Origin: Pelagibius sp037652055
Lineage (GTDB): Bacteria > Pseudomonadota > Alphaproteobacteria > Kiloniellales > Kiloniellaceae
Assembly: GCF_037652055.1 (NCBI RefSeq)
Contig: NZ_JBBKAH010000002.1
Coordinates: 372,001 to 436,000 of the forward strand
DNA: 64,000 nucleotides
Direction of reading: 5' to 3'
Shown here: piece after piece, positions 25,638 to 33,797 of the stretch
Numbering within the stretch: position 1 is the stretch's first letter
Layout: each line of letters starts with the position of its first letter
Notes under the pieces: model-generated
Told to the model about the DNA's origin: nothing
The model's input: only the letters and a program-made list of their open reading frames with translations
Databases searched by the model: none
Made by a program: the position numbers and the translations under genes

Positions 25638-26194
25638 CCTTCCTCGGGAACGAGGTCGCCATGATAGCGCACCAGGAGGCCGATGAGCGGCAGGGCGATG
25701 GAGACCTCGAAACGGTAGGTCGCCGCCGCCGCCGTCGCATCGCCGACCACGGCCGGCCACAGCCAGCGCGGCAGGGGTACGCCGAAAATCCGCGCGCCGG
25801 TGAGCGCGAAACTGAGCCCGCGCTCCGAGGGGCGCGGGTCGATGGTGAAGTGCCCCGGGCCGAAACGCTCGTAGAGCCAGCCGGGGCGCCCCGCCACCTC
25901 GCCTTGCAGGGAGGCAAGGCGGTGGCCGGCAAAGTCTCGCTCCCAGCGTTCGCCCGCGCCCTCGGCGGTGATCTGGACCCGCAGCGGTACGTCGTTACCG
26001 GCCGGCGGGAAGCCGAACAAGGCCGCCAGCAGCCGGGCCAGGGGGTTGTCGCCCCGCTCCACGCGGCAGCGGCCGGATGCCACCACGCGCCCCGGGTTGT
26101 CATGCAGCGCCTTCACCGGCGCCGGCAGGCGCGCGAAGTCGGCCCCTAGCACACGCCCGTAAAGAGGCGGCCCGCTCCCCGGCTGTCCACTCAT
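25634..26194 (-). CDS. DUF4166 domain protein
   Basis: 186 residues. LYGRVLGADFARLPAPVKALHD near the N-terminus and RFGPGHFTIDPRPSERGLSFALTG in the middle are characteristic of DUF4166, a family without known function that is often attached to or near saccharopine dehydrogenase-like or DCC proteins. It overlaps both neighbours by 4 nt (ATGA), so translation of all three is probably coupled. No signal peptide is seen. Confidence 0.82.
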   Translation of the reverse strand: MSGQPGSGPPLYGRVLGADFARLPAPVKALHDNPGRVVASGRCRVERGDNPLARLLAALFGFPPAGNDVPLRVQITAEGAGERWERDFAGHRLASLQGEVAGRPGWLYERFGPGHFTIDPRPSERGLSFALTGARIFGVPLPRWLWPAVVGDATAAAATYRFEVSIALPLIGLLVRYHGDLVPEEG

Positions 26195-26643
26195 GACGGG
26201 AAGCGCCGCCGGAGCTCGGCATCAGGTACCATGCAGGTGTCATAGCGGCCGAAGATGCTGTAGCGGTTCCGCGCCAGCCGGTCGTAGGCCCAGTCGCGCC
26301 AGCGCCGCGGCAGGAAGCGGATTACCGCGTAACACGACCACGGCGCCTTCAACTGCCGGGCCAGGCGCAGCGTCGCGTCGGACTTCAGGAAGTAGCGGCC
26401 GGCATCGATGACCACGACACTGTCATTGCCGTCGTCCGGCTGGCCCAGCGCCGCCAGCACCCTCTGGCCGAGGGCTGATTGCACCGGCGCGAAGCTGAAC
26501 TCCGGCGCCTTTTCGTGGCGCAGGATGAACTGCACCGCACCGCTGCACAGCACGCAGACGCCGTCGAACACCATCAGTTGGGGCGGCACCGCAAGGCCCA
26601 GGGACGAAATACCGGGCGGCAAGGGCTCGCCGCGCATCGTCAC
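26191..26643 (-). CDS. DCC-family thiol-disulfide oxidoreductase-like protein (DUF393)
   Basis: 150 residues. The family hallmark FDGVCVLCSGAVQFILRHE contains a CxxC pair (usually D-x-x-C-x-x-C). The later RYFLKSDATLRLARQL and NRYSIFGRYDTCMVPD are also typical. A redox role is presumed but unproved. Translation probably starts at GTG 26643, with GGGAG about 12 bases upstream; ATG 26637 is an alternative. The stop overlaps the DUF4166 start. Confidence 0.84.
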   Translation of the reverse strand: MTMRGEPLPPGISSLGLAVPPQLMVFDGVCVLCSGAVQFILRHEKAPEFSFAPVQSALGQRVLAALGQPDDGNDSVVVIDAGRYFLKSDATLRLARQLKAPWSCYAVIRFLPRRWRDWAYDRLARNRYSIFGRYDTCMVPDAELRRRFPS

Positions 26644-26671
26644 GGTCTCGGCAACTCCCGACCCTGGCGCC

Positions 26672-27400
26672 TCAGGTCATGTACTGACCGCCGTTGGCGG
26701 TCAGCGTCGCCCCCGTGATGAAGCCCGCCTCTTCGGCCGCCAGGAAGACCACACAGCGCGCGATCTCCTCCGGCTCGCCGAGGCGCCCGGTCGGGATGAG
26801 CGGCAGAATCTTGGTTTTCAGCACCTCTTCCGGCACCGCCTTCACCATTTCGGTGGCGATATAGCCCGGCGCGATGGCGTTCACGGTGACGCCCTTGGCG
26901 GCATTTTCCTGGGCCACCGCCTTGGTAAAGCCGAACACGCCGGCCTTGGCGGCGGAGTAGTTGGCCTGGCCGAACTGGCCCTTCTGGCCGTTGATCGAGG
27001 AAATCGAAATGATGCGGCCGTAGTTGCGGTTGCGCATGCCCTCGATGACGTTGCGCGTCATGTTGAACAGCGAGTCGAGATTGGTGGCGATCACCGCGCG
27101 CCAAGCCGCCGGGTCCATGCGGTGCAGCACGCCGTCGCGGGTGATGCCGGCGTTGTTGACCAGCACGTCGACGGGCCCCAAGTCGGCCTCGACCTTGGCG
27201 ATGCCGTCCTTGCAGGCCTCGAAGTCGCCGACGTCCCACTTGTAGACGTGGATGCCGGTGTCGTCCCGGAACTTGTGCGCGGCCTCGTCATTGCCGCCGT
27301 AGGTCGCCGCTACGGTATAGCCGGCGGCCTTCAGAGCCACGGAGATCGCCTCGCCGATCCCCCGCGTCCCCCCTGTAACCAACGCCACGCGCGCCATCAT
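26672..27400 (-). CDS. phaB: Acetoacetyl-CoA reductase PhaB
   Basis: NADPH-dependent reduction of acetoacetyl-CoA to (R)-3-hydroxybutyryl-CoA for PHA synthesis. 242 residues, SDR fold: TGGTRGIG (about 9-16), NNAG, the Ser in SISSINGQKGQFGQ, and YSAAK with the catalytic Tyr and Lys. The FGQANYSAAKAG and PGYIATEMV text is specific to PhaB-type reductases. GGGGAGGA directly precedes the ATG pair at 27400/27397. It lies 266 bp after phaA, with three inverted repeats between them. Confidence 0.93.
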   Translation of the reverse strand: MMARVALVTGGTRGIGEAISVALKAAGYTVAATYGGNDEAAHKFRDDTGIHVYKWDVGDFEACKDGIAKVEADLGPVDVLVNNAGITRDGVLHRMDPAAWRAVIATNLDSLFNMTRNVIEGMRNRNYGRIISISSINGQKGQFGQANYSAAKAGVFGFTKAVAQENAAKGVTVNAIAPGYIATEMVKAVPEEVLKTKILPLIPTGRLGEPEEIARCVVFLAAEEAGFITGATLTANGGQYMT

Positions 27401-27575
27401 CGTCCTCCCCGCTAAGACTGGTCCTTGCCGCCTGGGCCGGCGGTCTGAATTGCGGATCTATCAAACCACGGATGAACCCTGCCGCCAACCGCTGCCCGCC
27501 CGTGTCCGGTGCATCGGGCGCCATTTCGCCCGCTTGGCATGAAGATGCCACCGCCCGGCGGCGACCTGAACGAGA

Positions 27576-27646
27576 CCGCGGCCCACCCCTTTTTTAGGGA
27601 CGGGCCGCGGCAGCGTCATGACGCTTCGGTTGCGACGCTTCGTCGC
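27576..27646. repeat. Cluster of three inverted repeats between phaA and phaB
   Basis: 27576-27610 has perfect 9-bp arms CCGCGGCCC/GGGCCGCGG around a 17-nt centre that can pair further (CCC/GGG across a T-run). 27612-27625 is a perfect 14-bp palindrome (AGCGTCATGACGCT). 27632-27646 is a hairpin GCGACG-CTT-CGTCGC. In the phaA-to-phaB direction no U-tract follows the strong hairpin, so it may be an mRNA-stabilising or attenuating structure rather than a simple terminator. Confidence 0.6.
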
Positions 27647-27666
27647 GCCGGCGAAACGATTGAGAC

Positions 27667-28842
27667 TCAGTCCCTTTCGAGGCACATGGCGATACCCATG
27701 CCGCCGCCGATGCAGAGGGTGGCGAGGCCCTTTTTGGCGTCGCGCTTGGCCATCTCATGCAGCAGGGTGACCAGCACGCGGGCGCCGGAGGCCCCGATCG
27801 GGTGCCCGATGGCGATCGCCCCGCCGTTCACATTCACCTTGGCGGGATCCCAGCCCATGTCCTTGTTCACCGCCAGGGCCTGGGCGGCGAAAGCCTCGTT
27901 GGCCTCGACCAGGTCGAGGTCATCGACCGACCAGCCGGCCCTTTCCAGGGCGCGGCGGCTGGACGGGATCGGGCCGGTGCCCATGATTGCCGGGTCGACG
28001 CCGCAGGTCGCCCACGAGACGATACGGGCCAGCGGCGCGACGCCGCGCTTGGCGGCATCCTCGGCCGACATCAGCACCACCGCAGCGGCGCCGTCGTTGA
28101 TGCCGCTGGCGTTGCCGGCCGTTACCGAGCCCTCACGGTCGAAGGCGGGACGCAGGCCGGCGAGGGATTCCGCGGTGACGCCGTGGCGCGGATACTCGTC
28201 GGCATCCACCACGGTCTCCCCCTTGCGCGACTTGATGGTGACGGGGACGATCTCGTCGCTGAAGCGGCCGGCCTTCTGCGCCGCCTCAGCCTTGTTCTGC
28301 GAGGCCGCGGCGAAAGCATCCTGCTCCTCGCGGGTGATCTGCCACTGCTTGGCGACGTTCTCGGCCGTGTTGCCCATATGGTAGCCGTTGAAAGCATCCC
28401 ACAGGCCGTCCTTGATCATCGAGTCGACCATCTGGAAGTCGCCCATCTTCACGCCGTTGCGCAGGTGCGCGACGTGCGGGGCCTGGCTCATGCTCTCCTG
28501 CCCGCCACAGACCACGACGCGGGTGTCGCCGAGCTTCACACCCTGGGAACCGATCGCCACGGCACGCAGGCCCGAACCGCAGAGCTGGTTGATCTGGTAG
28601 GCGGTCTTCTCGTAGGGGATGCCAGCCTCGACGGCGGCTTGGCGCGCCGGGTTCTGGCCGGCGCCGGCGATGAGGATCTGGCCCAGGATGGCCTCGTCGA
28701 CTTCCGCGGCCTCGACCTTGGCGCGCTTCATCGCCTCCTTGATCGCGACTGCGCCCAAGTGGGAGGCCGGCACGGAGGAAAGGCTGCCGCTGAACGAACC
28801 GACCGGGGTACGGGCGGCACCTGCGATTACGACTTCGGTCAT
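27667..28842 (-). CDS. phaA: Acetyl-CoA C-acetyltransferase PhaA
   Basis: Beta-ketothiolase that condenses two acetyl-CoA to acetoacetyl-CoA. 391 residues. The acyl-accepting Cys is in NQLCGSGLRA (about 85-94), with GHPIGASG (His) and LCIGGGMG (second Cys) near the C-terminus. Start ATG 28842 (MTEVVIAGAARTPVG) is family-typical; the upstream extension is rejected. A candidate promoter at 28971-28999 suggests it can be transcribed independently of phaC. Confidence 0.94.
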   Translation of the reverse strand: MTEVVIAGAARTPVGSFSGSLSSVPASHLGAVAIKEAMKRAKVEAAEVDEAILGQILIAGAGQNPARQAAVEAGIPYEKTAYQINQLCGSGLRAVAIGSQGVKLGDTRVVVCGGQESMSQAPHVAHLRNGVKMGDFQMVDSMIKDGLWDAFNGYHMGNTAENVAKQWQITREEQDAFAAASQNKAEAAQKAGRFSDEIVPVTIKSRKGETVVDADEYPRHGVTAESLAGLRPAFDREGSVTAGNASGINDGAAAVVLMSAEDAAKRGVAPLARIVSWATCGVDPAIMGTGPIPSSRRALERAGWSVDDLDLVEANEAFAAQALAVNKDMGWDPAKVNVNGGAIAIGHPIGASGARVLVTLLHEMAKRDAKKGLATLCIGGGMGIAMCLERD

Positions 28843-28970
28843 CTTCGGAGTTCTCCCTTCTGGCGGACACGCAAGCACCGCTGAGCGACGCAAGGAAAGC
28901 CGCGATGTCGGCGCGCGCCCCCACGTCTTGTGCGCAGGTGCCGCCCGCTCATTCGTTAATCTCTGCCCAG

Positions 28971-28999
28971 ATATAAGGACAGTCGACCGCCCGGTGCAA
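28971..28999 (-). promoter_or_regulatory. Candidate promoter for phaA
   Basis: On the minus strand TTGCAC (28999-28994) and TTATAT (28976-28971) are separated by 17 bp, about 130 bp ahead of the phaA start, inside the phaC-phaA gap. Seen by eye only. Confidence 0.42.
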
Positions 29000-29031
29000 G
29001 CCGCGCCTGGGGACAGCCCGATGACAATTGA

Positions 29032-30333
29032 TTAATCGGCGCGCTTTGCCTGCGCCGTGATCCAGCTCAATAGCGGGCGCCACACGGCAGCCTCCGCCTG
29101 GGCACTGACCACCATGCCGATATGGCCGGCCGCCGGCATAATCCGTTCCGCGCCGGCAATGGCATTGGCCAGAGCGGCAGCCGAGGCCGGCGGCACGATA
29201 CGGTCCTGCGCCGGGATGACCGCGAGCGTCGGCAGGCGGAGGCGGCCGGGATCGACCGCCGCCCCGGCGATCCGCCAACGGCCGGCCGCCGTTGCGTTCT
29301 CGCCGTACCAGCGCCCGAGGCATTCGCGCGCCACCGCGGCGGCCAGCGGCACACCGTCGTTCAGCCAGTCCTCCAGCGCAACGAAATCGCGCGCTTTGGC
29401 GCTGGTCGGATCGAGCCGCCCGAAGGCGAGGAACTTGCGCACCACCAGGTGCGGGTCGAGGCTGGCAAACAGCGCCTGCAGCAAGTCGACCGGCATTTCC
29501 CCGGTGAGGTCCAAGATCGGCGCCACCAGCGGCAGGCTGGCGGCGGCAAGGCGGCAGTGCGGTGCGTTTTCCGCATGGAAGTCCCACGGCGTTGCCAACA
29601 GGACCAGGCCCGCGAGCTCGTCCTGGCGGCGCAGCGCGAGGCCGAGGGCCAAGAGGCCGCCCATGCAGTAGCCCAGCACCAGCGGCGGCTCGCCGGTCTC
29701 GGCCCGCAGCACGTCGAGGGCGCGCTCCAGCCGCCCGGCGATGTAGTCGGTGAGCGTGAAGCCCCGTTCCTCGTCGCCGGGACCGCCCCAGTCGAGCAGC
29801 AGCGGGCGCACGCCCTGGCGCGCCAGCCAGCGCAGCAGCGAGCGCTGGGCCGTGAGGTCCAGCACGTAGGCGCGGTTGATCAGCGAGGGCACCACCAGGA
29901 CCGTGGGGCCACCCGCCTTGGCCTCAGGGATCGCACCGTAGTCGAGCAGCCGGCAGGAACCTTCCTGCCAGAGCACCGGCGGATCGGCGAGGTCGCGGCG
30001 GTAAGGATGGTGGCGGTAGGCCTCGATGCCCGCGGCCAGATCCTTCAGGCGCCGGGCGACCTCGGCGTCGACCGCGGCGGCGAAAATGACGGGGTCAGTT
30101 CCGTTCAGGCTTTGCCGCAGATCCCTTCGCAGGCTTTCGGCGCGCTCGGCCAGATCTCCCTTCCAAGGAAGCGACCCGCTGTTCCAGAGTGGCAAGCCGC
30201 TCTTGGAGGACGCCCAGGTCAGTCCCGCCGCCATCAGATGCAGCGGCAGCGGCCGCGGGCCCAGCCGCGGCGGCGCTTGCTGCCCCGTTGTCGCGCTTTG
30301 CGCCTGCTGGCTCACCATGGATCTCCTGTCCAC
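29032..30333 (-). CDS. phaC: PHA synthase-like alpha/beta hydrolase (PhaC-type)
   Basis: Expected to polymerise (R)-3-hydroxyacyl-CoA. The lipase-like box holds Cys: GYCMGG with C223, and D377 (PAQDRIVPP) and H404 (AAGHIGMV) complete the synthase triad. WGGPGDEERGFTLTDYIAG is also synthase text. At up to 433 residues it is much shorter than class I PhaC (about 590) and nearer class III size, which fits the PhaE-like gene just upstream. The N-terminal GPRPLPLHL segment seems genuine, so the frame overlaps the PhaE-like gene by up to 239 nt; ATG 30318 or 30234 are possible later starts. Confidence 0.82.
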   Translation of the reverse strand: MDRRSMVSQQAQSATTGQQAPPRLGPRPLPLHLMAAGLTWASSKSGLPLWNSGSLPWKGDLAERAESLRRDLRQSLNGTDPVIFAAAVDAEVARRLKDLAAGIEAYRHHPYRRDLADPPVLWQEGSCRLLDYGAIPEAKAGGPTVLVVPSLINRAYVLDLTAQRSLLRWLARQGVRPLLLDWGGPGDEERGFTLTDYIAGRLERALDVLRAETGEPPLVLGYCMGGLLALGLALRRQDELAGLVLLATPWDFHAENAPHCRLAAASLPLVAPILDLTGEMPVDLLQALFASLDPHLVVRKFLAFGRLDPTSAKARDFVALEDWLNDGVPLAAAVARECLGRWYGENATAAGRWRIAGAAVDPGRLRLPTLAVIPAQDRIVPPASAAALANAIAGAERIMPAAGHIGMVVSAQAEAAVWRPLLSWITAQAKRAD

Positions 30334-30580
30334 CCTCTTGACTGGGCCGCGCCGCCGCCATCACCGTGTTCATCGCGGCGGGCCAAGCGCCCCATAAGGC
30401 CGGCAGGCCGCCGGCCACGCCGCCCATGGCGGCCATCACCTTTTGGAGGGAGTCGGCGAACTCCGGGTCGGACGCCAGCGACGTCATCTGGTCCTGCCAG
30501 AGATCCACGTAGCGCCGCGCGAGCTCTTCCAAATCCCCATGCTGGTTCTGCGGCGGCTCCTTCGACTCGTCTGCCGGCAT
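30095..30580 (-). CDS. Small PhaE/PhaM-like PHA synthase partner
   Basis: 161 residues. The N-terminal helix LEELARRYVDLWQDQMTSLASDPEFADSLQKVM is like synthase-associated granule proteins. A Gly/Ala/Pro-rich middle (about 50-115) leads to a short coiled coil (LGVLQERLATLEQRVASLE, about 122-140) and a Lys/Arg-rich tail that could bind DNA or granules, as in PhaM. GGGGGAGG precedes the ATG closely. About half of the gene overlaps the PhaC-like gene in another frame on the same strand. The function as synthase subunit is inferred from position and composition. Confidence 0.68.
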   Translation of the reverse strand: MPADESKEPPQNQHGDLEELARRYVDLWQDQMTSLASDPEFADSLQKVMAAMGGVAGGLPALWGAWPAAMNTVMAAARPSQEGGQEIHGEPAGAKRDNGAASAAAAGPAAAAAASDGGGTDLGVLQERLATLEQRVASLEGRSGRARRKPAKGSAAKPERN

Positions 30581-31045
30581 CCGTCCTCCCCCGTTCGAAA
30601 CCCCAGTATAACGGCCCCCGGCGGTGCCTGGCCAGGGAGCGGAAAATGTCCGCTGGACTGCGCTCCAGGCCAGTGCCGCCCGCCGCTTAGCGGGCCGGTT
30701 TCCAGGGCCGGGTTTCTAGACGTTGACAGTCCTTGACGCGGCGCAGCAATATCCCTTTAGCATATGCGGTATAATAAACCGACTAGCCGGCAGCGACCGC
30801 CACGCGTGGCGACCGGCCAAAGGCGAGCGGAAGGACGACGACCCAAACCGCAAGGGCCCAGATCGCTGGGCCCCCAACCGCAGGGACCGAAACCGCAGGG
30901 AAACACGTCCCACCCGCCCGCAAAGCCCCGCCCAGAGGAAGCGACCGTGAGGAAGCAGCGCCGGGGGAAGCGCCCCAAGACTCCGTCTGGGCCTCTAGGG
31001 AATAGGGCTTTGCTGCAGGGTGCTTGACGGGAAAGGCATTGGAAC
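30581..31045. other. Divergent control region between phaE-like gene and phaR
   Basis: 465 bp. It contains a TATACT box (minus strand, 30610-30605) close to the phaE-like gene, a TATAAT on the plus strand at 30770-30775 preceded by GCATATGC, and a GC-rich leader with short imperfect repeats of an ACCGCAGGGAC type (about 30840-30905). An 87-codon open frame at 30764-31027 (Pro/Gln/Gly repeats) begins upstream of the -10 and is considered non-coding. TGC-rich text (GCTGCAGGGTGC, about 31012-31023) just before phaR could be a PhaR self-binding site. Confidence 0.4.
30770..30775 (+). promoter_or_regulatory. Candidate -10 element for phaR
   Basis: A perfect TATAAT stands about 270 bp upstream of phaR. 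The -35 position (CAATAT, about 30747) is poor; nearby TTGACA (30723) and TTGACG (30733) do not align with it at 16-18 bp. An activator-dependent or extended promoter is possible. Confidence 0.35.
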
Positions 31046-31705
31046 TTGGCTGGCACTGAGAAAATCGGCAAGAAGCAGGCTAACGGCGACGGACCGATCG
31101 TCATCAAAAAGTACGCCAACCGGCGGCTCTATAACACGGCCACCAGCAGCTACGTGACCCTGGACCATCTCTGCCAGATGGTGCAGGAGGACGTCGACTT
31201 CGTGGTCTTCGATGCCAAGAGCGGCGAGGACATCACGCGCTCGGTGCTGACGCAGATCATCGTCGAAGAGGAGTCGAAGGGGCAGAACCTGCTGCCCATC
31301 ACCTTTCTGCGCCAGCTGATCTCGTTCTACGGCGATTCAATGCAGTGGATGGTACCGCAGTACCTCGAGCACATGATGGGAGCCTTCTCGCAGAACCAGG
31401 ACCGCATGCGCCAGTCGATGCAGGAAACCTTCGGCGGCATGTTTCCCTTCGGCAACCTGGAGGAAATGAGCAAGCAGAACATGGCGCTGTTCGAAAGCGC
31501 CATGCGCATGTTCTCGCCCTTCGGCGGCGCCGACGGAAAAGGTGGCGAAGCCAAGCCGGGCGGCGGCGAGGCGACCAGGCACGCCGGCGGCGCGCCCGCG
31601 GCTGGCGGCGCATCGGAAAGCGCCAAGGAATCGCTGGATGCCCTGAAGGCGCAGATCGATCAGCTGCAGCAGCAGATCGATACCCTCAACAAGGACAAGC
31701 CCTGA
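31046..31705 (+). CDS. phaR: PHA synthesis repressor PhaR
   Basis: 219 residues. The PHB/PHA accumulation regulator DNA-binding domain is clear: IVIKKYANRRLYNTATSSYVTLD (about 19-41), followed by FDAKSGEDITRSVLTQIIVEEE and LLPITFLRQLISFYGDSMQ. The C-terminal Ala/Gly-rich part ends in a coiled coil (KAQIDQLQQQIDTL). In Paracoccus and Cupriavidus the protein senses PHA and represses phasin genes and itself. Translation starts at TTG 31046, with AAAGG about ten bases before. It is divergent from the phaE-phaC-phaA-phaB cluster. Confidence 0.93.
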   Translation: MAGTEKIGKKQANGDGPIVIKKYANRRLYNTATSSYVTLDHLCQMVQEDVDFVVFDAKSGEDITRSVLTQIIVEEESKGQNLLPITFLRQLISFYGDSMQWMVPQYLEHMMGAFSQNQDRMRQSMQETFGGMFPFGNLEEMSKQNMALFESAMRMFSPFGGADGKGGEAKPGGGEATRHAGGAPAAGGASESAKESLDALKAQIDQLQQQIDTLNKDKP

Positions 31706-31735
31706 TTTCGTCAAGAAACCGGCGCCGGCCGCCGG

Positions 31736-33481
31736 TCAGTTGCCCGCGCCGGCCGCGGCCGGAAGGGCGATGATGGAGGCTGCCTGTTTGCGGCTGGCAT
31801 GGCCCGCCACTTCCGGACGGCCGAAGTAGTAGCCCTGCAGCAGATCGACGCCGACGCCGGAGAGATAATCGGCATCCTCACTCGTCTCCACGCATTCTGC
31901 GACGGTCGACACGCCAAGCGCGCGCGCCAGTGCCAGCAGGTTGTGGATGAAGATCTGGTTTTCCGTGTCCGTGGTGATGTCGCGGATGAAAGAGCCGTCG
32001 ATCTTTACCACGTCGACGGTCAGTGCCTTCAGATGGTGGAAGGTGGTGAAGCCGGAGCCGAAGTCGTCCAGCGCCACCTTGCAGCCAAGTGCCCGCAGAG
32101 AGGAGACAAAGCGCGAGGTCTCGTCAATATCCTGCAGCGCGGTCGTCTCGGTGATCTCGACGATGAGGCGCGTGGCGAGATCGCGGCGCTCCTTCAGGCG
32201 CGCGACAAGGCCCCGGAACCACGAGCGTTCGGTGGCGGTGAGGCCCGAGATGTTGATCGCCAGCGCCACGTCGGGATTTAGTTCCAGCTCGCGGATGGCG
32301 AGATCGCGGACGCGGTTGTCGATGGAACGCATGAGCCCGAGCTGTTCGATCGCCGGCACGAAGTGCGCGGCGGGCACCAGCTTGCCGCTGCGGTCGAACA
32401 TGCGGACCAGGCACTCGTAGTAGCGCACCTCGTGGTTCGTAGCGTCGACCACCGGCTGGTGGGCAAGGACGATACGGTTCTCCTTCAGCGCCAGCTGCAC
32501 CTCCTCGCCGATGTCCATGCTGGCGCGATAGCCCTGGCGCTGAGCCTCGGAGAGGGCGAAGAACCGCAGGCAGTCGCGCCCGGCGGCCTTGGCCTGCTGC
32601 ATGGCGCTTTCCGCCTTGGTCATGGCGTCGACGGCGGTCTTGGACTCGGCCGGGAAAGCGACGGCGCCGATGGAGACGGTGACGTGCACCTTGTCGGCGC
32701 CAACGGTGATCGGATGGTCGCGCATCGACTGCAGCACGCGCTCGGCGGCAATCTGCGCCGCCTCTTCGCTGCATGCGCTGAGGATCGCCCCGAAAAAATC
32801 GCCGCCCGGCCGGCCGATGACGTCGGCGGCGCGCAGATAATTGTCGAGGCGGCGGCCCAGTTCGACCAGCACCGCATTACCAGTCTCGTAGCCGTAACCG
32901 GTATTGATGCGGTCAAGGTGGTCGACGCCGACCACCATGTAGACGCCGGTCTGGCCGAATCGCTGCGATTGCGCGAGCGCATGCTCCAGCGCCTCGCGCA
33001 ATCGTACCTTGTTGAAGTGGCCCGTCAGGTCGTCGAAGTTGGCGAGATATTCGAGACGCTCCTCCTGCTGCTTGCGCAGGGTGACGAGACGGATAACGCC
33101 CGCCATGCGGGCCGGCGTACCGGCGGGAGAGAACTCGACCGCGCCACGGTCGTGCAGCCATTGGAACTCGCCCTGCCGGGTGCGCAGGCGGAACTCGCAG
33201 TCATAGGCTGAGGCGCCGGCGAAATGATCGGAGAGTGCGCGGCGGCGGCGCGGCACGTCTTCGGGATTGATGCGTGCCTGCAGGGCCTCACCCGTCTGGG
33301 GCGCATCGCTGCCGCCGGCAGAGAACAGGGAAGTGACATCGCCCGTGAAGACCAGCTGGTCGGTCGCCAGGTCCCACTCGTAAACCACGTCGCCGGACGC
33401 GCGCAGGGCCGTCTCCAGGCGAGTCAGCGCCTGCAGGCAATCTTCCTTCGCCATGGTCTGCGGTACGGCGGCTTTGGTCAC
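31736..33481 (-). CDS. PAS-GGDEF-EAL protein with altered signature motifs
   Basis: About 581 residues. A PAS domain (about 20-130) is followed by a GGDEF domain (about 140-300) whose signature reads GGDFF, and an EAL domain (about 320-565) whose signature reads ECL. The rest of the EAL active site looks intact: NISG, EITET, DDFGSGF, KIDGSFI, ECVET and QGYYFGRP. This suggests c-di-GMP phosphodiesterase activity with a degenerate, possibly regulatory cyclase domain. Start GTG 33481 has AGGAG nine to ten bases upstream; ATG 33454 has none. Confidence 0.85.
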   Translation of the reverse strand: MTKAAVPQTMAKEDCLQALTRLETALRASGDVVYEWDLATDQLVFTGDVTSLFSAGGSDAPQTGEALQARINPEDVPRRRRALSDHFAGASAYDCEFRLRTRQGEFQWLHDRGAVEFSPAGTPARMAGVIRLVTLRKQQEERLEYLANFDDLTGHFNKVRLREALEHALAQSQRFGQTGVYMVVGVDHLDRINTGYGYETGNAVLVELGRRLDNYLRAADVIGRPGGDFFGAILSACSEEAAQIAAERVLQSMRDHPITVGADKVHVTVSIGAVAFPAESKTAVDAMTKAESAMQQAKAAGRDCLRFFALSEAQRQGYRASMDIGEEVQLALKENRIVLAHQPVVDATNHEVRYYECLVRMFDRSGKLVPAAHFVPAIEQLGLMRSIDNRVRDLAIRELELNPDVALAINISGLTATERSWFRGLVARLKERRDLATRLIVEITETTALQDIDETSRFVSSLRALGCKVALDDFGSGFTTFHHLKALTVDVVKIDGSFIRDITTDTENQIFIHNLLALARALGVSTVAECVETSEDADYLSGVGVDLLQGYYFGRPEVAGHASRKQAASIIALPAAAGAGN

Positions 33482-33797
33482 GGCTTCCCGTCTCCTACCT
33501 GAAGTCGGCCTCCGGGAGGAGGCCCAGCCGATCCGGGCAATTTCTGATGCCCGCAATGAGAGTCGAATGTGACAGTCGGCCCTTAATGAAGGGTGAAATA
33601 CTGCAGCGCGAAGCTTGCTGTCCGAATAAAATCTGTAGTTTGTCTTTAGTTAATGGAGAAACAGAGGGAAACACTAAGAAATCATGCTTAATTTATATGG
33701 TTAATTTGTAAACTACGATAGATTCAATGCTTGATAAATTTTTCACAAGATGCATTTATTGTATGGTCTGAAATAGGATATCCACAGGCTCCCTGGC
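33482..33797. other. AT-rich intergenic region
   Basis: 316 bp, of which about 33590-33780 is strikingly AT-rich compared with the surroundings (runs such as AATTTATATGG and AAATTTTTCACAAG). It lies between the start of the PAS-GGDEF-EAL gene and the plus-strand hypothetical gene, so it probably holds both promoters. No gene was recognised. Confidence 0.45.

Noticed and set aside
30764..31027. 87-codon frame in the phaR leader
   Set aside because: Starts upstream of the TATAAT, low-complexity Pro/Gln/Gly/Arg, no ribosome site.
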